A DNA stretch of 43,819 nt from an uncultured Acetatifactor sp. (GCA_910585665.1 CAJUFI010000011.1:38642-82460); one strand, 5' to 3'; shown: positions 27,672 to 36,469, counted from the first letter of the stretch. Notes: generated from the letters alone by a model not told the origin. Made by a program: numbers and translations.

Positions 27672-28793
27672 TTATCCCAGCCTCTTCTCCATATATTCGT
27701 ACCCGTAGTGGGTGCGGAATTTCAGCGCCGTGGACTTGGTGATCTTCCCCTCCCTGCACAGACGCAGAAGGTTGCTGTCCATGGTGCACATGCCCTCGTT
27801 CACGCCGGCCTGCATGGCGGCGCCCAGCTGGTTCACCTTGTTCTCCCGGATCATGTTCTGGACGGCGTCCGTGGCTTTCAGGATTTCGAAGACCGGGATC
27901 CGGACGGGATTCCCGTCCCCGTCGTCCGTAGTGGAGGGCACCAGCTGCTGGCAGACCACGGCCTTCAGGACCTGGGCCAGCTGGGTCCTGGCCTGTTCCT
28001 TCTCCGGGAACACGTCCACGATACGGGTGATCGTGTCGGCGGCGCTGTTGGTATGCAAAGTGCTGAACACCAGCACGCCTGTCTCAGCCGCGATCAGGGC
28101 GGCGGAAATGGTGTCGTAATCCCGCATCTCCCCCAGCAGAATCACGTCCGGGCTTTCCCGCAGCGCAGAGCGCAGGGCCTGCAGATAGTTGGGGGTATCG
28201 ATGAAGATCTCACGCTGGGTCACGATGGATTTCTTGTGCCTGTGGATATATTCTATCGGGTCTTCCATGGTGATGATATGGCAGTCCCTGGTGCTGTTGA
28301 TGCGGTCGATCATGCAGGCCAGCGTGGTGGTCTTGCCGGTGCCCGCGGCGCCCGTCACCAGCACAAGGCCGCCGTTGCGGTTGTTCCTGTCGTTCTGTTC
28401 CCCCACCAAAGCCAGGATGTCCTCCGGTATGCCCAGCTTCGCCGGATCCGGAAGCTCGAACCGGATGACACGGATGACTGCCGCGAGGGATCCCCTCTGC
28501 CGGAACACATTGACCCGGAACCTTCCCCCCGGGAAGTTCTCCCGCCGGGACATGGAGATGGAGAAGTCATCGTCCTCCCCCGCGTCCAGCTTCGTCCGAA
28601 TCCGCCTTCCCTCCGTGTAGATCTGCTCCACCAGCTCTCCGATATCCCTCGGCATCAGGGCCTGGCCCTCCATCCGCACCTGTACGCCATTCCGTTTCAT
28701 CGTGACCGGCAGACCGGCCACAAGGAAAATGTCCGCCACATCCTCATCATTTACTGCCAGCTCCAGAATCTCCTGTAACTTCATATCCATGTC
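27672..28793 (-). CDS. pilT: PilT-like type IV pilus retraction ATPase
   Basis: Hexameric ATPase of the secretion superfamily, cytosolic face of a pilus-like machine. The 373-aa protein has an N-terminal PAS-like domain (about 1-105) and the RecA-like core: Walker A GAAGTGKTT at 148-156, Asp box ITMEDPIEY, Walker B VILLGEMRD near 217-225 and His box STLHTNSA near 244-251. Overall layout is PilT rather than PilB. A small polar insertion (NDRNNRNGG) precedes the Walker A strand. ATG 28793 was chosen with AGAAGG at 6 bases. It is the last gene of the pilus-like operon and ends 336 bp before metK. Confidence 0.85.
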   Translation of the reverse strand, partial: DMDMKLQEILELAVNDEDVADIFLVAGLPVTMKRNGVQVRMEGQALMPRDIGELVEQIYTEGRRIRTKLDAGEDDDFSISMSRRENFPGGRFRVNVFRQRGSLAAVIRVIRFELPDPAKLGIPEDILALVGEQNDRNNRNGGLVLVTGAAGTGKTTTLACMIDRINSTRDCHIITMEDPIEYIHRHKKSIVTQREIFIDTPNYLQALRSALRESPDVILLGEMRDYDTISAALIAAETGVLVFSTLHTNSAADTITRIVDVFPEKEQARTQLAQVLKAVVCQQLVPSTTDDGDGNPVRIPVFEILKATDAVQNMIRENKVNQLGAAMQAGVNEGMCTMDSNLLRLCREGKITKSTALKFRTHYGYEYMEKRLG

Positions 28794-28840
28794 CACCCTT
28801 CTTTTATTCATTCCGGTCCGTCCGTCTCCGGCCGCGCCTG

Positions 28841-29245
28841 TCAGAACCCGTCCCAGAGATTCATATCCTCATCCGGTTCCCACTCCTTCTCCATCCTCCA
28901 GCTCACCACCCGCAGGCTGCCGTCCTCCTCCGGGGCGACGCCCACCCGCAGGCCGTACTCCCCCTCCGTGAAGACCTTCCAGACCACGCCCTCTTCGTCC
29001 GTCTCCGTGTCCGGAAGTCCGCCCAGCCCGGCTGAGCCCTGCACTGCCTCCCCGGCCATGCTGAGGAACTGCTGGCCCCGGGCCTCCAGTCCGTATCGGA
29101 TCCGCACCGTATCGGCATAGGTTTCCGCCAGGCTCCAGTCCGCCCGGGCCGTGGCAAATGACAGGATGCCCAGCGTGGTCATGCAGATGCTGATGACTGC
29201 CAGCAGAAGCGCCAGCGGCCCCAGCTTGATTGGTATATGCCTCAT
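28841..29245 (-). CDS. Small single-TM protein of the pilus-like operon (a)
   Basis: No family recognised. The 134-aa protein (MRHIPIKLGPL start) has one N-terminal TM helix (about 6-28, Leu/Ala/Ile-rich) and an extracytoplasmic domain with a Gly/Glu-rich, beta-like C-terminus (YGLRVGVAPEEDGSLRVVSW). This is the shape of pseudopilin-like or minor assembly proteins, though a prepilin cleavage motif (GFTLxE type) is not evident. It overlaps the preceding small gene by 4 bp (ATGA) and precedes pilT by 47 bp. GGAGG lies 7 bases upstream of the start. Confidence 0.7.
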   Translation of the reverse strand: MRHIPIKLGPLALLLAVISICMTTLGILSFATARADWSLAETYADTVRIRYGLEARGQQFLSMAGEAVQGSAGLGGLPDTETDEEGVVWKVFTEGEYGLRVGVAPEEDGSLRVVSWRMEKEWEPDEDMNLWDGF

Positions 29246-29421
29246 ATGACATCCTCCTTCTCTCCGAACACTGCCGTGACAGTCCAAGCCCGGGACTTTT
29301 CACGGCGCCTTATCGAACATATGCTTGAAGCCATGCTATAGACCATGGGAATTTGCAGCAGAAAAATGAGCAAAGGCCTGCCGCCGGTCTGCCGTGTCCC
29401 AGCGGGTTTCCGGGCCGCCAT
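29242..29421 (-). CDS. Possible 59-aa small membrane protein
   Basis: A short open frame in the 180-bp gap between two pilus-operon genes. It starts with Ala/Arg/Lys-rich MAARKPAGTRQTGG, has a hydrophobic segment (RPLLIFLLQIPMVYSMASS) and ends in a basic then polar tail. Its stop overlaps the start of the next gene by the ATGA tetranucleotide, which suggests translational coupling. The ribosome binding site is weak (GAGG only a few bases from ATG), so it is uncertain. Confidence 0.4.
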   Translation of the reverse strand: MAARKPAGTRQTGGRPLLIFLLQIPMVYSMASSICSIRRREKSRAWTVTAVFGEKEDVI

Positions 29422-29425
29422 GTCC

Positions 29426-29923
29426 TCAGCGGACGTACACCGCCGTCTCCAGAACATAGACCGGCTCCGCCTCTTCTGTCCAGAACACCGAGACCGTGCA
29501 CTCCACCAGGCCTTCTCCTCCGCCGGATTCTGCCAGGTCCCCGGCAGGCCTCCACGACACCTCCACCCGGAAGTCCCCCTCCGGCGCCGGATTCCCCGTC
29601 CCGTCATACCAGGCCTGCAGAATGCCGCCGGTTTCACCTGAACCGTCCTCCGAAATCCCGGCGTTCCCGTTCTCGTCCAGCAGCGCCCGCAGGTCCTCCA
29701 GGCTCTCCGAAGCCGCCGCGGCCTCCGCCGCGTTCTCCGCCAGATGCACCGCCCCTGTCAGAATCTCCGCCCGCTCTCCCAGCCGTCCCGACCAGGCGAA
29801 GACCTTCGTCAGCACCAGAATCACCAGGATGAACACAGCCACCAGGATCAATGTCTCTATATAGAAGGCCGTAATATGGCGTCTCCTTTTTCCCGCGCCC
29901 ACAGGGCTGCCATTCTCAATCAT
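29426..29923 (-). CDS. Small single-TM protein of the pilus-like operon (b)
   Basis: No family recognised. The 165-aa protein has a basic N-terminus (GAGKRRRHIT), one TM helix (about 21-43), a helical Ala/Glu-rich region (55-85, as in pilin-like proteins that continue the TM helix) and a beta-like C-terminal part (DFRVEVSWRPAG, LVECTVSVFWTEEAEPVYVLETAVYVR). It overlaps the upstream DUF4860-like gene by 8 bp and has GGAGGG about 8 bases before its ATG. It probably belongs to the pilus or pseudopilus, by context only. Confidence 0.72.
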   Translation of the reverse strand: MIENGSPVGAGKRRRHITAFYIETLILVAVFILVILVLTKVFAWSGRLGERAEILTGAVHLAENAAEAAAASESLEDLRALLDENGNAGISEDGSGETGGILQAWYDGTGNPAPEGDFRVEVSWRPAGDLAESGGGEGLVECTVSVFWTEEAEPVYVLETAVYVR

Positions 29924-30392
29924 CCGCCCGGCCCTCCGTCCTTTTATCGCTCCTTAAGCAGAACAGCACCCTGCCCGCGTCCGTGACCACGGCATAGGCA
30001 TCCCCGCCCAGCTCTTCTATGCGGAATACCTTCGTCTCCCCTATGGTCTGGGCATCGGCGGGATACAGTTCCGCCCCCGCCTCCCCGTAATCCTCCACAA
30101 GGCGGTCCCCCTCCTGATAGATCCGCAGGGCAAAACCGGTGTCCCCATCGGCAATTGACAGCACGGGCCTGCCCTCCTCTTCCAGGACGGACACCGCCCC
30201 CGGGGTGTCATTGAGCCTGACGCAGGTAGAGATATAGGAAAGCAGCACCCTGGCCTGGTTGTTCCTGGTCTGTCCCGCCACGATCTGGCGATAGGTCTGG
30301 GCCCCGAAGACCACCGTCAGAAAAAAGCCCGCCAGAAAAAGTCCCGCAACCACCATCGTATAGATTCCAGACAAACCTCCGTCCCTCTTCAC
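29916..30392 (-). CDS. DUF4860-like single-TM protein
   Basis: The 158-aa protein has one TM helix (about 9-31, IYTMVVAGLFLAGFFLTVV), then QTYRQIVAGQTRNNQARVLLSYISTCVRLND and a beta-rich domain ending in FRIEELGGDAYAVVTDAGRVLFCL. I recall this pattern as DUF4860, found in Lachnospiraceae secretion clusters, but cannot verify it. The start is a GTG at 30392 with AAGGAGG at 8 bases. The preceding gene ends 88 bp away. Confidence 0.72.
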   Translation of the reverse strand: MKRDGGLSGIYTMVVAGLFLAGFFLTVVFGAQTYRQIVAGQTRNNQARVLLSYISTCVRLNDTPGAVSVLEEEGRPVLSIADGDTGFALRIYQEGDRLVEDYGEAGAELYPADAQTIGETKVFRIEELGGDAYAVVTDAGRVLFCLRSDKRTEGRADD

Positions 30393-30480
30393 AGGCCGCG
30401 CCTCCTTTCCCTAAGTCGTCCGCTCCGCCCCGGGCGCAGAACCCAGCCCCTCCCGCCTGGCACAAACCGGCTCTGCCCCG

Positions 30481-30798
30481 TCAATTCCGCCGAATCACCT
30501 TCACTGTCGGCGGCACATTGGAGGCGAAGATCTCATAGCTGACGAAAAACTCCCTCTCGTTGATCTGGAGCCCGTAATTTTCCTCCAGATATTCCAGGCT
30601 GGGGGGATAAGCCCCCTCCACTACATAGCACTGCAGCGCGCAGCGATCCACCGCCGCCTTCACCGCCCTGGCGCTCTCCTCGCTCATGTCCTCCCCGGAG
30701 ACAGGCACCGCAAGGCACCAGAGCAGAGCCACCGCCGCGGCCCCGGCCAGAATCCATAAAAGCCCGGGCCAGCGTTTCTTTTTCTTATCCACATACAT
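30481..30798 (-). CDS. Small single-TM protein of the pilus-like operon (c)
   Basis: A 105-aa protein (MYVDKKKKRWPGLL) with a lysine-rich N-terminus, one TM helix (about 11-30, Ala/Leu-rich) and an outside part with two nearby Cys (RCALQCYVVEGAYPPSLEYLEENYGL) resembling the region of minor pilins or GspG-like proteins where YPPSLxxLxxxYG occurs. GGGAGGTG at 8 bases supports ATG 30798. It ends 88 bp before DUF4860-like and begins 56 bp after the GspF-like gene. Function inferred from context. Confidence 0.72.
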   Translation of the reverse strand: MYVDKKKKRWPGLLWILAGAAAVALLWCLAVPVSGEDMSEESARAVKAAVDRCALQCYVVEGAYPPSLEYLEENYGLQINEREFFVSYEIFASNVPPTVKVIRRN

Positions 30799-30854
30799 GG
30801 GCAGCACCTCCCTGCCTCCGCTCCGCCGCGGAGGGTACATCACGCTCTATGTCA

Positions 30855-31898
30855 CTATCCGATGGAATTCATCATGCCGATCAGCGGCAGCATGACGCTC
30901 AGCAGGGACAACCCCACCGCCAGCATCAGGACACCCGACAGCACGGGATCCACGATGCCCACCAGACGGTCTACCAGACTGGCGCAATGCTCCTCCAGGA
31001 GATTGGTCAGCTTGTGCAGCACGGACTCCAGACTGCCGCTGCGCTCCCCCGCCAGGAGCATCCGCCCGTAGACGGGCTCGAACAACCTCTCGTCATAAGC
31101 AGCCTGGGCAATGCCGTACCCCTTCCCCATGCGGCTGACGCAGCGGTCGATCTTCTCCTCCACCGGCTTGCAGCCAACCATCTTCCTACTCTCTGCCACA
31201 GCGATGTCCTGCATCTCGCCGCTGGACAGAAAAGTGGACAATGCCGCGGTAAAGCGGAACATTCCCAGCCCCTCCAGGATGGAAGCGCAGGCAGGAATCC
31301 TGCGGAGCGCCGCTTCTACGATATTCCGTTTCTTCGTATTCCATATGCCGAACCCCAGCAACAGTGCCAGGGCCAGCGCCACCATGACGGCCAGCGCCGC
31401 CCAGCAGAGTATGTAAGCCCATCTGACATAGGCATAGGAAGATGCCGTCAGGCTTCCTGTCAGGCTGTCATACACATCCGTGAACGCGGGAAGCACCATG
31501 GTCAGCATGACCACCAGGACTACGATGATGATCGCCAGCATGGCCACCGGGTAGATGACCGCGTTCTTCAGCTTATCCGTCATAGTCTTCTGGTCCTCAT
31601 AGTAGCGGGCCAGCTGGAACAGCACATCCTCCAGCCTGCCTGCAGACTCTCCCGCCGTGACCATCCTGATTGCGTACTCCGGGAAAATCCCCGTGGCTTC
31701 CATGGCGGCGGCCAGGCCTTTTCCTGCCTCTGTCTGCTCCTGCATGACCGCGATTCCCTGCTCCAGCGGCCCGCTCTGTCCGCCGCCGGACCGCAGCAGC
31801 GCCACAGCCTCATCCATCTGGATGCCGGACTGCACCATCATGGCCATGCTCTCACAGAATGCGCTGACCCCCAAGCTGTCCAGTTTCCCACGTCTCAT
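30855..31898 (-). CDS. GspF/PilC-family inner membrane platform protein
   Basis: Core membrane platform of type II secretion or type IV pilus machines, which transmits ATPase motion. The 347-aa protein has two T2SSF domains (about 10-130 and 215-335), each with the ALL/GE.SG pattern (MVTAGESAGRLEDVLFQLARYYE and MLLAGERSGSLESVLHKLTNLLEE), and three TM regions (about 112-135, 165-188 and 315-340). It is somewhat shorter than the usual 400 residues because the N-terminal extension is missing. It lies 39 bp after the transglutaminase lipoprotein gene. Confidence 0.9.
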   Translation of the reverse strand: MRRGKLDSLGVSAFCESMAMMVQSGIQMDEAVALLRSGGGQSGPLEQGIAVMQEQTEAGKGLAAAMEATGIFPEYAIRMVTAGESAGRLEDVLFQLARYYEDQKTMTDKLKNAVIYPVAMLAIIIVVLVVMLTMVLPAFTDVYDSLTGSLTASSYAYVRWAYILCWAALAVMVALALALLLGFGIWNTKKRNIVEAALRRIPACASILEGLGMFRFTAALSTFLSSGEMQDIAVAESRKMVGCKPVEEKIDRCVSRMGKGYGIAQAAYDERLFEPVYGRMLLAGERSGSLESVLHKLTNLLEEHCASLVDRLVGIVDPVLSGVLMLAVGLSLLSVMLPLIGMMNSIG

Positions 31899-31937
31899 AG
31901 CTTCCCCCTCCTATATCCAGTGTCTATCCTGCGTCTT

Positions 31938-32915
31938 TTAATAATAATGTACGTCCAGGTAGTTGGTGCCGTCTCCGATGAAGTCGCTGTCCGCGCCGTT
32001 GGCGGAAAAGGTCAGGTCCAGCCGGTTCCAGCCGTCATCCTTCACTTCATATTCCACTGTCACCCAGCCGGTCTCCTCAGTGTAGAACATGTTCCAGGCA
32101 TGATACACATCGTTCGGAGACACGTTGCCGAAGACCACCTTGGTGGGAATCCCCTGGCTGCGCAGCATCCCCGCCGCAAGGGAGGCATAGTCGAAGCAGA
32201 TGCCCTCCCCCGTCTCCAGCGTCTCGTCCAGCACCGGCATATACCCTGTGCTCGTCTGTACCGCCTCGGCCTTTTCCCTGTCATAGACGATGTTGTCGCA
32301 GATGTAGTCGTAGACGGCCCCCACCACTCCCAGCTCATCCTCCGCAGTGGCCGCAAGCTTCGCCGCCAGGAGGACACATTCCGAATCTTCATTATAATCC
32401 GCGTAGGCGTTGGGCCTGAGGAAAGGCTGGAACTCATCCTCCAGCTTCACGTTCATGTCCACCGCGTAAATGCGGGCGTAGGTCTTATCCTTCACATGCT
32501 TCATCACCTTGAACGTGTAGGTGCCGTCCCCCATCTGCAGCGGGAAGATCACCGGCGTCCCGTCCTGGGGGACGGTGTACTGCTCGCTCTGGTCCTCTCC
32601 CATGAGCACCAGGAGCTTTATCTTGGCATCCGAAACGACGCTGATGCCCACGTACCCCTGGCCGACATGTTCCAGGTCCAGCAGCACGTCCCCTTCTCCC
32701 TGGGCGTGCTCGGCATGAAACGCGGAACCCATGTATTCCGGTGCCTTGTACGGATTGGCCGGAGCCTGGCTGCCATAGGTGGCCGCAGTAACCTTTTCTT
32801 CCTCCACACGGGCGGCAGATGTGCCGGGACTCCCCGCCGCGTCAACGCCGCAGCCGCTCAAGAACAGCGACAGCAGCAGCATCCCCGCCCTGTATCCCTT
32901 TCCGTTCCGCCCCAT
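31938..32915 (-). CDS. Transglutaminase-like lipoprotein
   Basis: The 325-aa protein has a type II signal peptide with the lipobox LFLSGCG (Cys at about 19), then a beta-rich linker domain and a C-terminal transglutaminase-like domain. Its catalytic triad candidates are the Cys in GEGICFDYASLAAGMLRSQG (about residue 240), the His in DVYHAWN (about 272) and an Asp near WNRLDLTF (about 305). Such domains in bacteria are often proteases or crosslinkers. ATG 32915 follows GTGAGGAG. It is the first gene after a strong promoter and precedes the pilus genes, so it may act on the pilus or cell wall. Confidence 0.85.
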   Translation of the reverse strand: MGRNGKGYRAGMLLLSLFLSGCGVDAAGSPGTSAARVEEEKVTAATYGSQAPANPYKAPEYMGSAFHAEHAQGEGDVLLDLEHVGQGYVGISVVSDAKIKLLVLMGEDQSEQYTVPQDGTPVIFPLQMGDGTYTFKVMKHVKDKTYARIYAVDMNVKLEDEFQPFLRPNAYADYNEDSECVLLAAKLAATAEDELGVVGAVYDYICDNIVYDREKAEAVQTSTGYMPVLDETLETGEGICFDYASLAAGMLRSQGIPTKVVFGNVSPNDVYHAWNMFYTEETGWVTVEYEVKDDGWNRLDLTFSANGADSDFIGDGTNYLDVHYY

Positions 32916-33035
32916 AGACTCCTCACCGCCTCCCTTGCTCTGGCTGACATCCAGCCGGCTGCCCTCCCAGTCCCTGCATGACCGGCAGCCTTTCCACATT
33001 CTGCCCGCTGCCGCAATCGACAACCGGCCATTTTT

Positions 33036-33064
33036 ATCATACTCCCGATAAGGGGAAATGTCAA
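33036..33064 (-). promoter_or_regulatory. Promoter of the pilus-like operon
   Basis: Minus strand TTGACA (33064-33059), 17 bp, TATGAT (33041-33036). No other promoter or terminator is evident down to pilT, so the eight genes from 32915 to 27672 are probably one transcript. Confidence 0.8.
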
Positions 33065-33069
33065 GCAGA

Positions 33070-33119
33070 CCGCAAAATGCCCTGCCGCCGCGGAGCATCT
33101 CCGTCTCCCGGCAGCAGGG
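33070..33119 (-). terminator. Terminator after murA
   Basis: CCCTGCTGCCG (minus strand, 33119-33109) pairs with CGGCGGCAGGG (33090-33080) with one G-U pair, followed by GCATTTTGC. It sits just before the pilus-operon promoter. Confidence 0.65.
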
Positions 33120-33173
33120 TTCCTTCTGTCCGACTCCGCCTTAACGTCATTTCGTCAATGTCCAGTCTGGATT

Positions 33174-34469
33174 TCAGCCTACTTTCAGCTTGAATTTCTG
33201 GATGTCCTTGTCCGTCTCCACCAGCTCTATCTGAGCCCCCAGGCCCTGGAGCTTGATATGGAAATCCTCGTAGCCGCGCTCCACATACTTGATGTCCTCC
33301 ACCGTGCTGAAGCCCTCGGCCGCCAGCGCGGCTATCACCAGCGCCGCCCCGCCGCGGAGATCCGGCGCGGTAATGCTGGCTCCGGTGTACTTGGCCACGC
33401 CGTCGATGATGGCGGTATCCCCGCCTTCCACCCGAATCTCGGCCCCCATCCTGGTGAGCTCGTCCACATATTTGAAACGGTTCTCGAAGATGCTCTCCGT
33501 CACGATGCTGGTGCCCTTGGCCAGGGCCAGCGCTACCGTGATCTGGGGCTGCATGTCCGTGGGAAAGCCGGGGTAGGGCAGCGTCCTGACCTGGGTGTGG
33601 AGCGGAGGCTTGGACGCCACCACCCGGACACAGTCGTCCGCCTCCTCCACCTCGCAGCCGATTTCCAGCAGCTTCGCCGTGACGGACTCCAGATGCTTGG
33701 GAATCACGTTCTTCACCGTCACGTCCCCTTTGGTGACGGCAGCGGCGAACATGAAGGTACCCGCCTCTATCTGGTCGGGGATGATGGTATATTCCGTGCC
33801 GTGGAGCCTTGCCACCCCCCGGATCCTGATCACGTCCGTGCCGGCTCCCTTGATGTTGGCGCCGCAGCTGTTCAGGAAGTTGGCCACGTCCACCACATGG
33901 GGCTCTTTCGCGCAGTTCTCGATGATGGTCATGCCGTCCGCCAGAGCGGCAGCCATCATGATGTTGATGGTAGCGCCCACGCTGACACGATCCATATAGA
34001 TATGCTCCCCGTGGAGATGCTGTGCCCTGACCTTCACCAGCCCATGCTCAATCACCACTTCCGCCCCCAGGGCCCGGAAACCTTTGATATGCTGGTCGAT
34101 GGCCCGGCAGCCGATATCGCAGCCTCCCGGCAGGACCACCTCCGTCTGTTTATATTTTCCCAAAAAGGCCCCCAGGAGATAATAGGAACCCCTGATCTTC
34201 TTGCTCCCCTCGTCCTCTACTATCAGATTGTGGACATTTCCTGCATTCAGCATGACGCTGTGCCTGTCGTTGCGCTTCACCGCCACGCCGATTCCCCGCA
34301 TGGTCTCCAACAGGATGTTCACGTCGCGCACGTCAGGAATATTTTCTATATATACGGTCTCATCCGTCATGGCGGCTGCGGCCAGAATCGGAAGCGCGGC
34401 ATTCTTGGCGCCTGCGATCTCCACGTCCCCCACCAAGGGATTCCCACCTTTTATAACATATTGTTCCAT
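33174..34469 (-). CDS. murA: UDP-N-acetylglucosamine 1-carboxyvinyltransferase
   Basis: First committed step of peptidoglycan synthesis, adding enolpyruvate to UDP-GlcNAc. The 431-aa protein has the N-terminal GGNPLVGDVEIAGAKNAALP (PEP-binding Lys/Asn), the LPGGCDIGCRAIDQH loop with the catalytic Cys that fosfomycin modifies in sensitive enzymes, and the C-terminal DLRGGAALVIAALAAEG motif. Firmicutes often have two MurA paralogues; which one this is cannot be told. ATG 34469 follows AGGAAA; the frame is open upstream but lacks a start context. Confidence 0.95.
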   Translation of the reverse strand: MEQYVIKGGNPLVGDVEIAGAKNAALPILAAAAMTDETVYIENIPDVRDVNILLETMRGIGVAVKRNDRHSVMLNAGNVHNLIVEDEGSKKIRGSYYLLGAFLGKYKQTEVVLPGGCDIGCRAIDQHIKGFRALGAEVVIEHGLVKVRAQHLHGEHIYMDRVSVGATINIMMAAALADGMTIIENCAKEPHVVDVANFLNSCGANIKGAGTDVIRIRGVARLHGTEYTIIPDQIEAGTFMFAAAVTKGDVTVKNVIPKHLESVTAKLLEIGCEVEEADDCVRVVASKPPLHTQVRTLPYPGFPTDMQPQITVALALAKGTSIVTESIFENRFKYVDELTRMGAEIRVEGGDTAIIDGVAKYTGASITAPDLRGGAALVIAALAAEGFSTVEDIKYVERGYEDFHIKLQGLGAQIELVETDKDIQKFKLKVG

Positions 34470-34548
34470 TCTATTTTCCTCTGCTTTGGGCCTGATTATC
34501 CAAACAACCAGCTGTCTCTTGTCCGGCCCTGTTTTTCGAACAAAGCCT

Positions 34549-34577
34549 ATGTTACCACATTTTCCCTCATTTGTAAA
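34549..34577 (-). promoter_or_regulatory. murA promoter
   Basis: Minus strand TTTACA (34577-34572), 17 bp, TAACAT (34554-34549), about 80 bp before the start codon. Confidence 0.65.
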
Positions 34578-34611
34578 CCGAACGTGCATTCCTGTGTGCG
34601 GACGCTCCCGC

Positions 34612-34642
34612 GCCGTCCCCGGATCTCGCTTTCCGGGGCGGC
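34612..34642 (-). terminator. Hairpin after the M23 peptidase gene
   Basis: GCCGCCCCGG (34642-34633 on the minus strand) pairs with CCGGGGACGGC (34622-34612) with one bulged base. No T-run; likely a weak or factor-dependent terminator. Confidence 0.45.
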
Positions 34643-34657
34643 GAAGGACCGAAGGCA

Positions 34658-36229
34658 TCAATCCAGGTAACTTTCCGGATTCACCTGGACGCCGTTGATC
34701 AGAATCTCAAAGTGCAGATGGGGGCCTGTGCTGACGCCTGTGTTGCCGCTGAGGGCAATCCGGTCTCCCTGCTTTACCGTCTGTCCCACGCTGACCAGCA
34801 CTTTGCTCAGGTGGCCGTACCGGGTCTGCCTGCCGTCCTCATGGTTGATATAGACTACATATCCGTAGCCGCTTCCCCATCCGGCCTTGACCACCGTGCC
34901 GCCGCAGGAAGCATAGACCGGCGTGCCTGTGGGCGTGGCCCAGTCGACGCCCTTGTGATAAGAGCTTGCCCCCTTGGTGGGCGCGTTCCTTCTGCCGAAG
35001 CCGGAGCTCCTGCGGCCTCCGGATATGGGCCTGATATAGGTGGGCGGAATCCTGGTCCCTCTCTCCACAATCTTGGGAACCGCTTCCTGGACCACCTCTT
35101 CTTTCAATATCTGGCGGCCCACTTCCTTGTCGTTCACATAGGACACGTCCGCCACCACCTTGCGGAATCCGGCGGAGGGCTGCTGGTGCACCACCATCTG
35201 GTTGGTGTACCAGCTGTCGTTCTCCACATATTGAATGTCCGCGTCATAGGTTTCCTCGTAGTACTCCTCTTCCACCCTGGTCACGGACAGTTCCGGCTCG
35301 GGCACCGTGATCAGCAGCTCCTGGCCTATCTGCAGCATGGTATTCTCATCCTCCAGACTGTCGTTCATGGCGACGATCGCATCCATGGGGATGTTCACCT
35401 TGATGGCGATCTCCGACAGCGTGTCCCCGGCCACCACCTCATAGACGCTGGGGGTCTCCTGCTCCATGACCACCAGATTGACGGCCTGCTCCAGGCCTGT
35501 CAGCTGGCTCTCCGGAAGGTAAGTCTCCACGATTTCTATCTCCTCGGAAAAATCCATGGAAAGGATGCCGAGTTCGTAGTCTTCGAACTCCATGGGCCCC
35601 TCGGCCTCCTGAACCCCGTTGAGCCCGCAGAAATAATCCCGGATGCCGGCCTGGGTATAGGAACGCCAGTCCTCCTCTTCCTGTTCCGACGCCGCCACCA
35701 CCTGGGCCGTCAGGACGCTGAACTCCCGCTCCCCGTCGCTGGTCAGTTCCACCCTGAACTTCCCGTCGTTGCCGTATTTGTCGATGGCCGCCTGGAGGAG
35801 GCTCCGCACGTCCTCCACGCTGGCCAGGTTGACGATGTACTCGTTGATTTTCAGCGTGTAGGAGCGGTGCAGGGTCTCCTGGATGCTGGCCCGCAGCGCC
35901 TCTTCCATCCGTCTGGCCACATCCTCCTCAGAATCCGCTTCGCCCCAGAGCACCTGCTCGCCCACCACCGTCATGTCCGCCCGCATGAATACCAGCTCGT
36001 CGCTCTCGGACGCCACGTTCTTCCGGGCCTGCAGGAGCAGCTCGTCTATCCTGTCCTTGTCGTCCAGTGTGCCCATGTCCTGCCCGTTCAGGGTGATATG
36101 GAAGAAATTCTCTCCTGTCTCCTCATAGGGGGTGTATCCCCTCAACCACAGAAGACACAGAAACAATGTGCCCACCGTAGCCTTAATATATGTAAATTTG
36201 TACTTTTTATGATTGCTTTTCCTTTTCAT
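34658..36229 (-). CDS. Membrane-anchored LysM-G5-M23 endopeptidase
   Basis: Peptidoglycan DD-endopeptidase on the outer face of the membrane. The 523-aa protein has an N-terminal TM anchor (about 15-31), a long charged region with coiled-coil character (50-250), a LysM domain (263-307, YEVVAGDTLSEIA), a G5 domain (about 315-393) and a lysostaphin-type M23 domain with the zinc ligands His425 and Asp429 in HKGVD, His472 in RYGHLS and HLHFE at 504-508. All three metal-site motifs are intact, so it should be active. It sits head to tail with murA, 188 bp apart, under its own promoter. Confidence 0.93.
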   Translation of the reverse strand: MKRKSNHKKYKFTYIKATVGTLFLCLLWLRGYTPYEETGENFFHITLNGQDMGTLDDKDRIDELLLQARKNVASESDELVFMRADMTVVGEQVLWGEADSEEDVARRMEEALRASIQETLHRSYTLKINEYIVNLASVEDVRSLLQAAIDKYGNDGKFRVELTSDGEREFSVLTAQVVAASEQEEEDWRSYTQAGIRDYFCGLNGVQEAEGPMEFEDYELGILSMDFSEEIEIVETYLPESQLTGLEQAVNLVVMEQETPSVYEVVAGDTLSEIAIKVNIPMDAIVAMNDSLEDENTMLQIGQELLITVPEPELSVTRVEEEYYEETYDADIQYVENDSWYTNQMVVHQQPSAGFRKVVADVSYVNDKEVGRQILKEEVVQEAVPKIVERGTRIPPTYIRPISGGRRSSGFGRRNAPTKGASSYHKGVDWATPTGTPVYASCGGTVVKAGWGSGYGYVVYINHEDGRQTRYGHLSKVLVSVGQTVKQGDRIALSGNTGVSTGPHLHFEILINGVQVNPESYLD

Positions 36230-36302
36230 CCGTCTTCCAATTCCTGTCTGTTCGATATTTTGTATTTTGCATTGTTTCTTGCCGCAATTTTGCCGTAAAG
36301 CT

Positions 36303-36331
36303 ATTTTAGCAACATTTGCGCTGCTTGTAAA
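36303..36331 (-). promoter_or_regulatory. Promoter of the M23 peptidase gene
   Basis: Minus strand TTTACA (36331-36326), 17 bp, TAAAAT (36308-36303), about 70 bp from the start codon. Confidence 0.75.
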
Positions 36332-36469
36332 GTTTTACTGGCGTACGATAAGATTATCCCCTTCTCCGGCCAAATTATGCATCACCGCATTTTTCTCTTT
36401 CTGCCGCGTCCTCGCTCAGGCCCCATTGGCCAAAATCGCCTTGCCTGAATGTCCTCCTGGGCAAGAAGC

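Noticed and set aside
30849..32981. 710-codon plus-strand frame opposite the GspF-like and lipoprotein genes
   Set aside because: Same reason: no ribosome binding site, no recognisable domain, and both minus-strand genes have clear family motifs.
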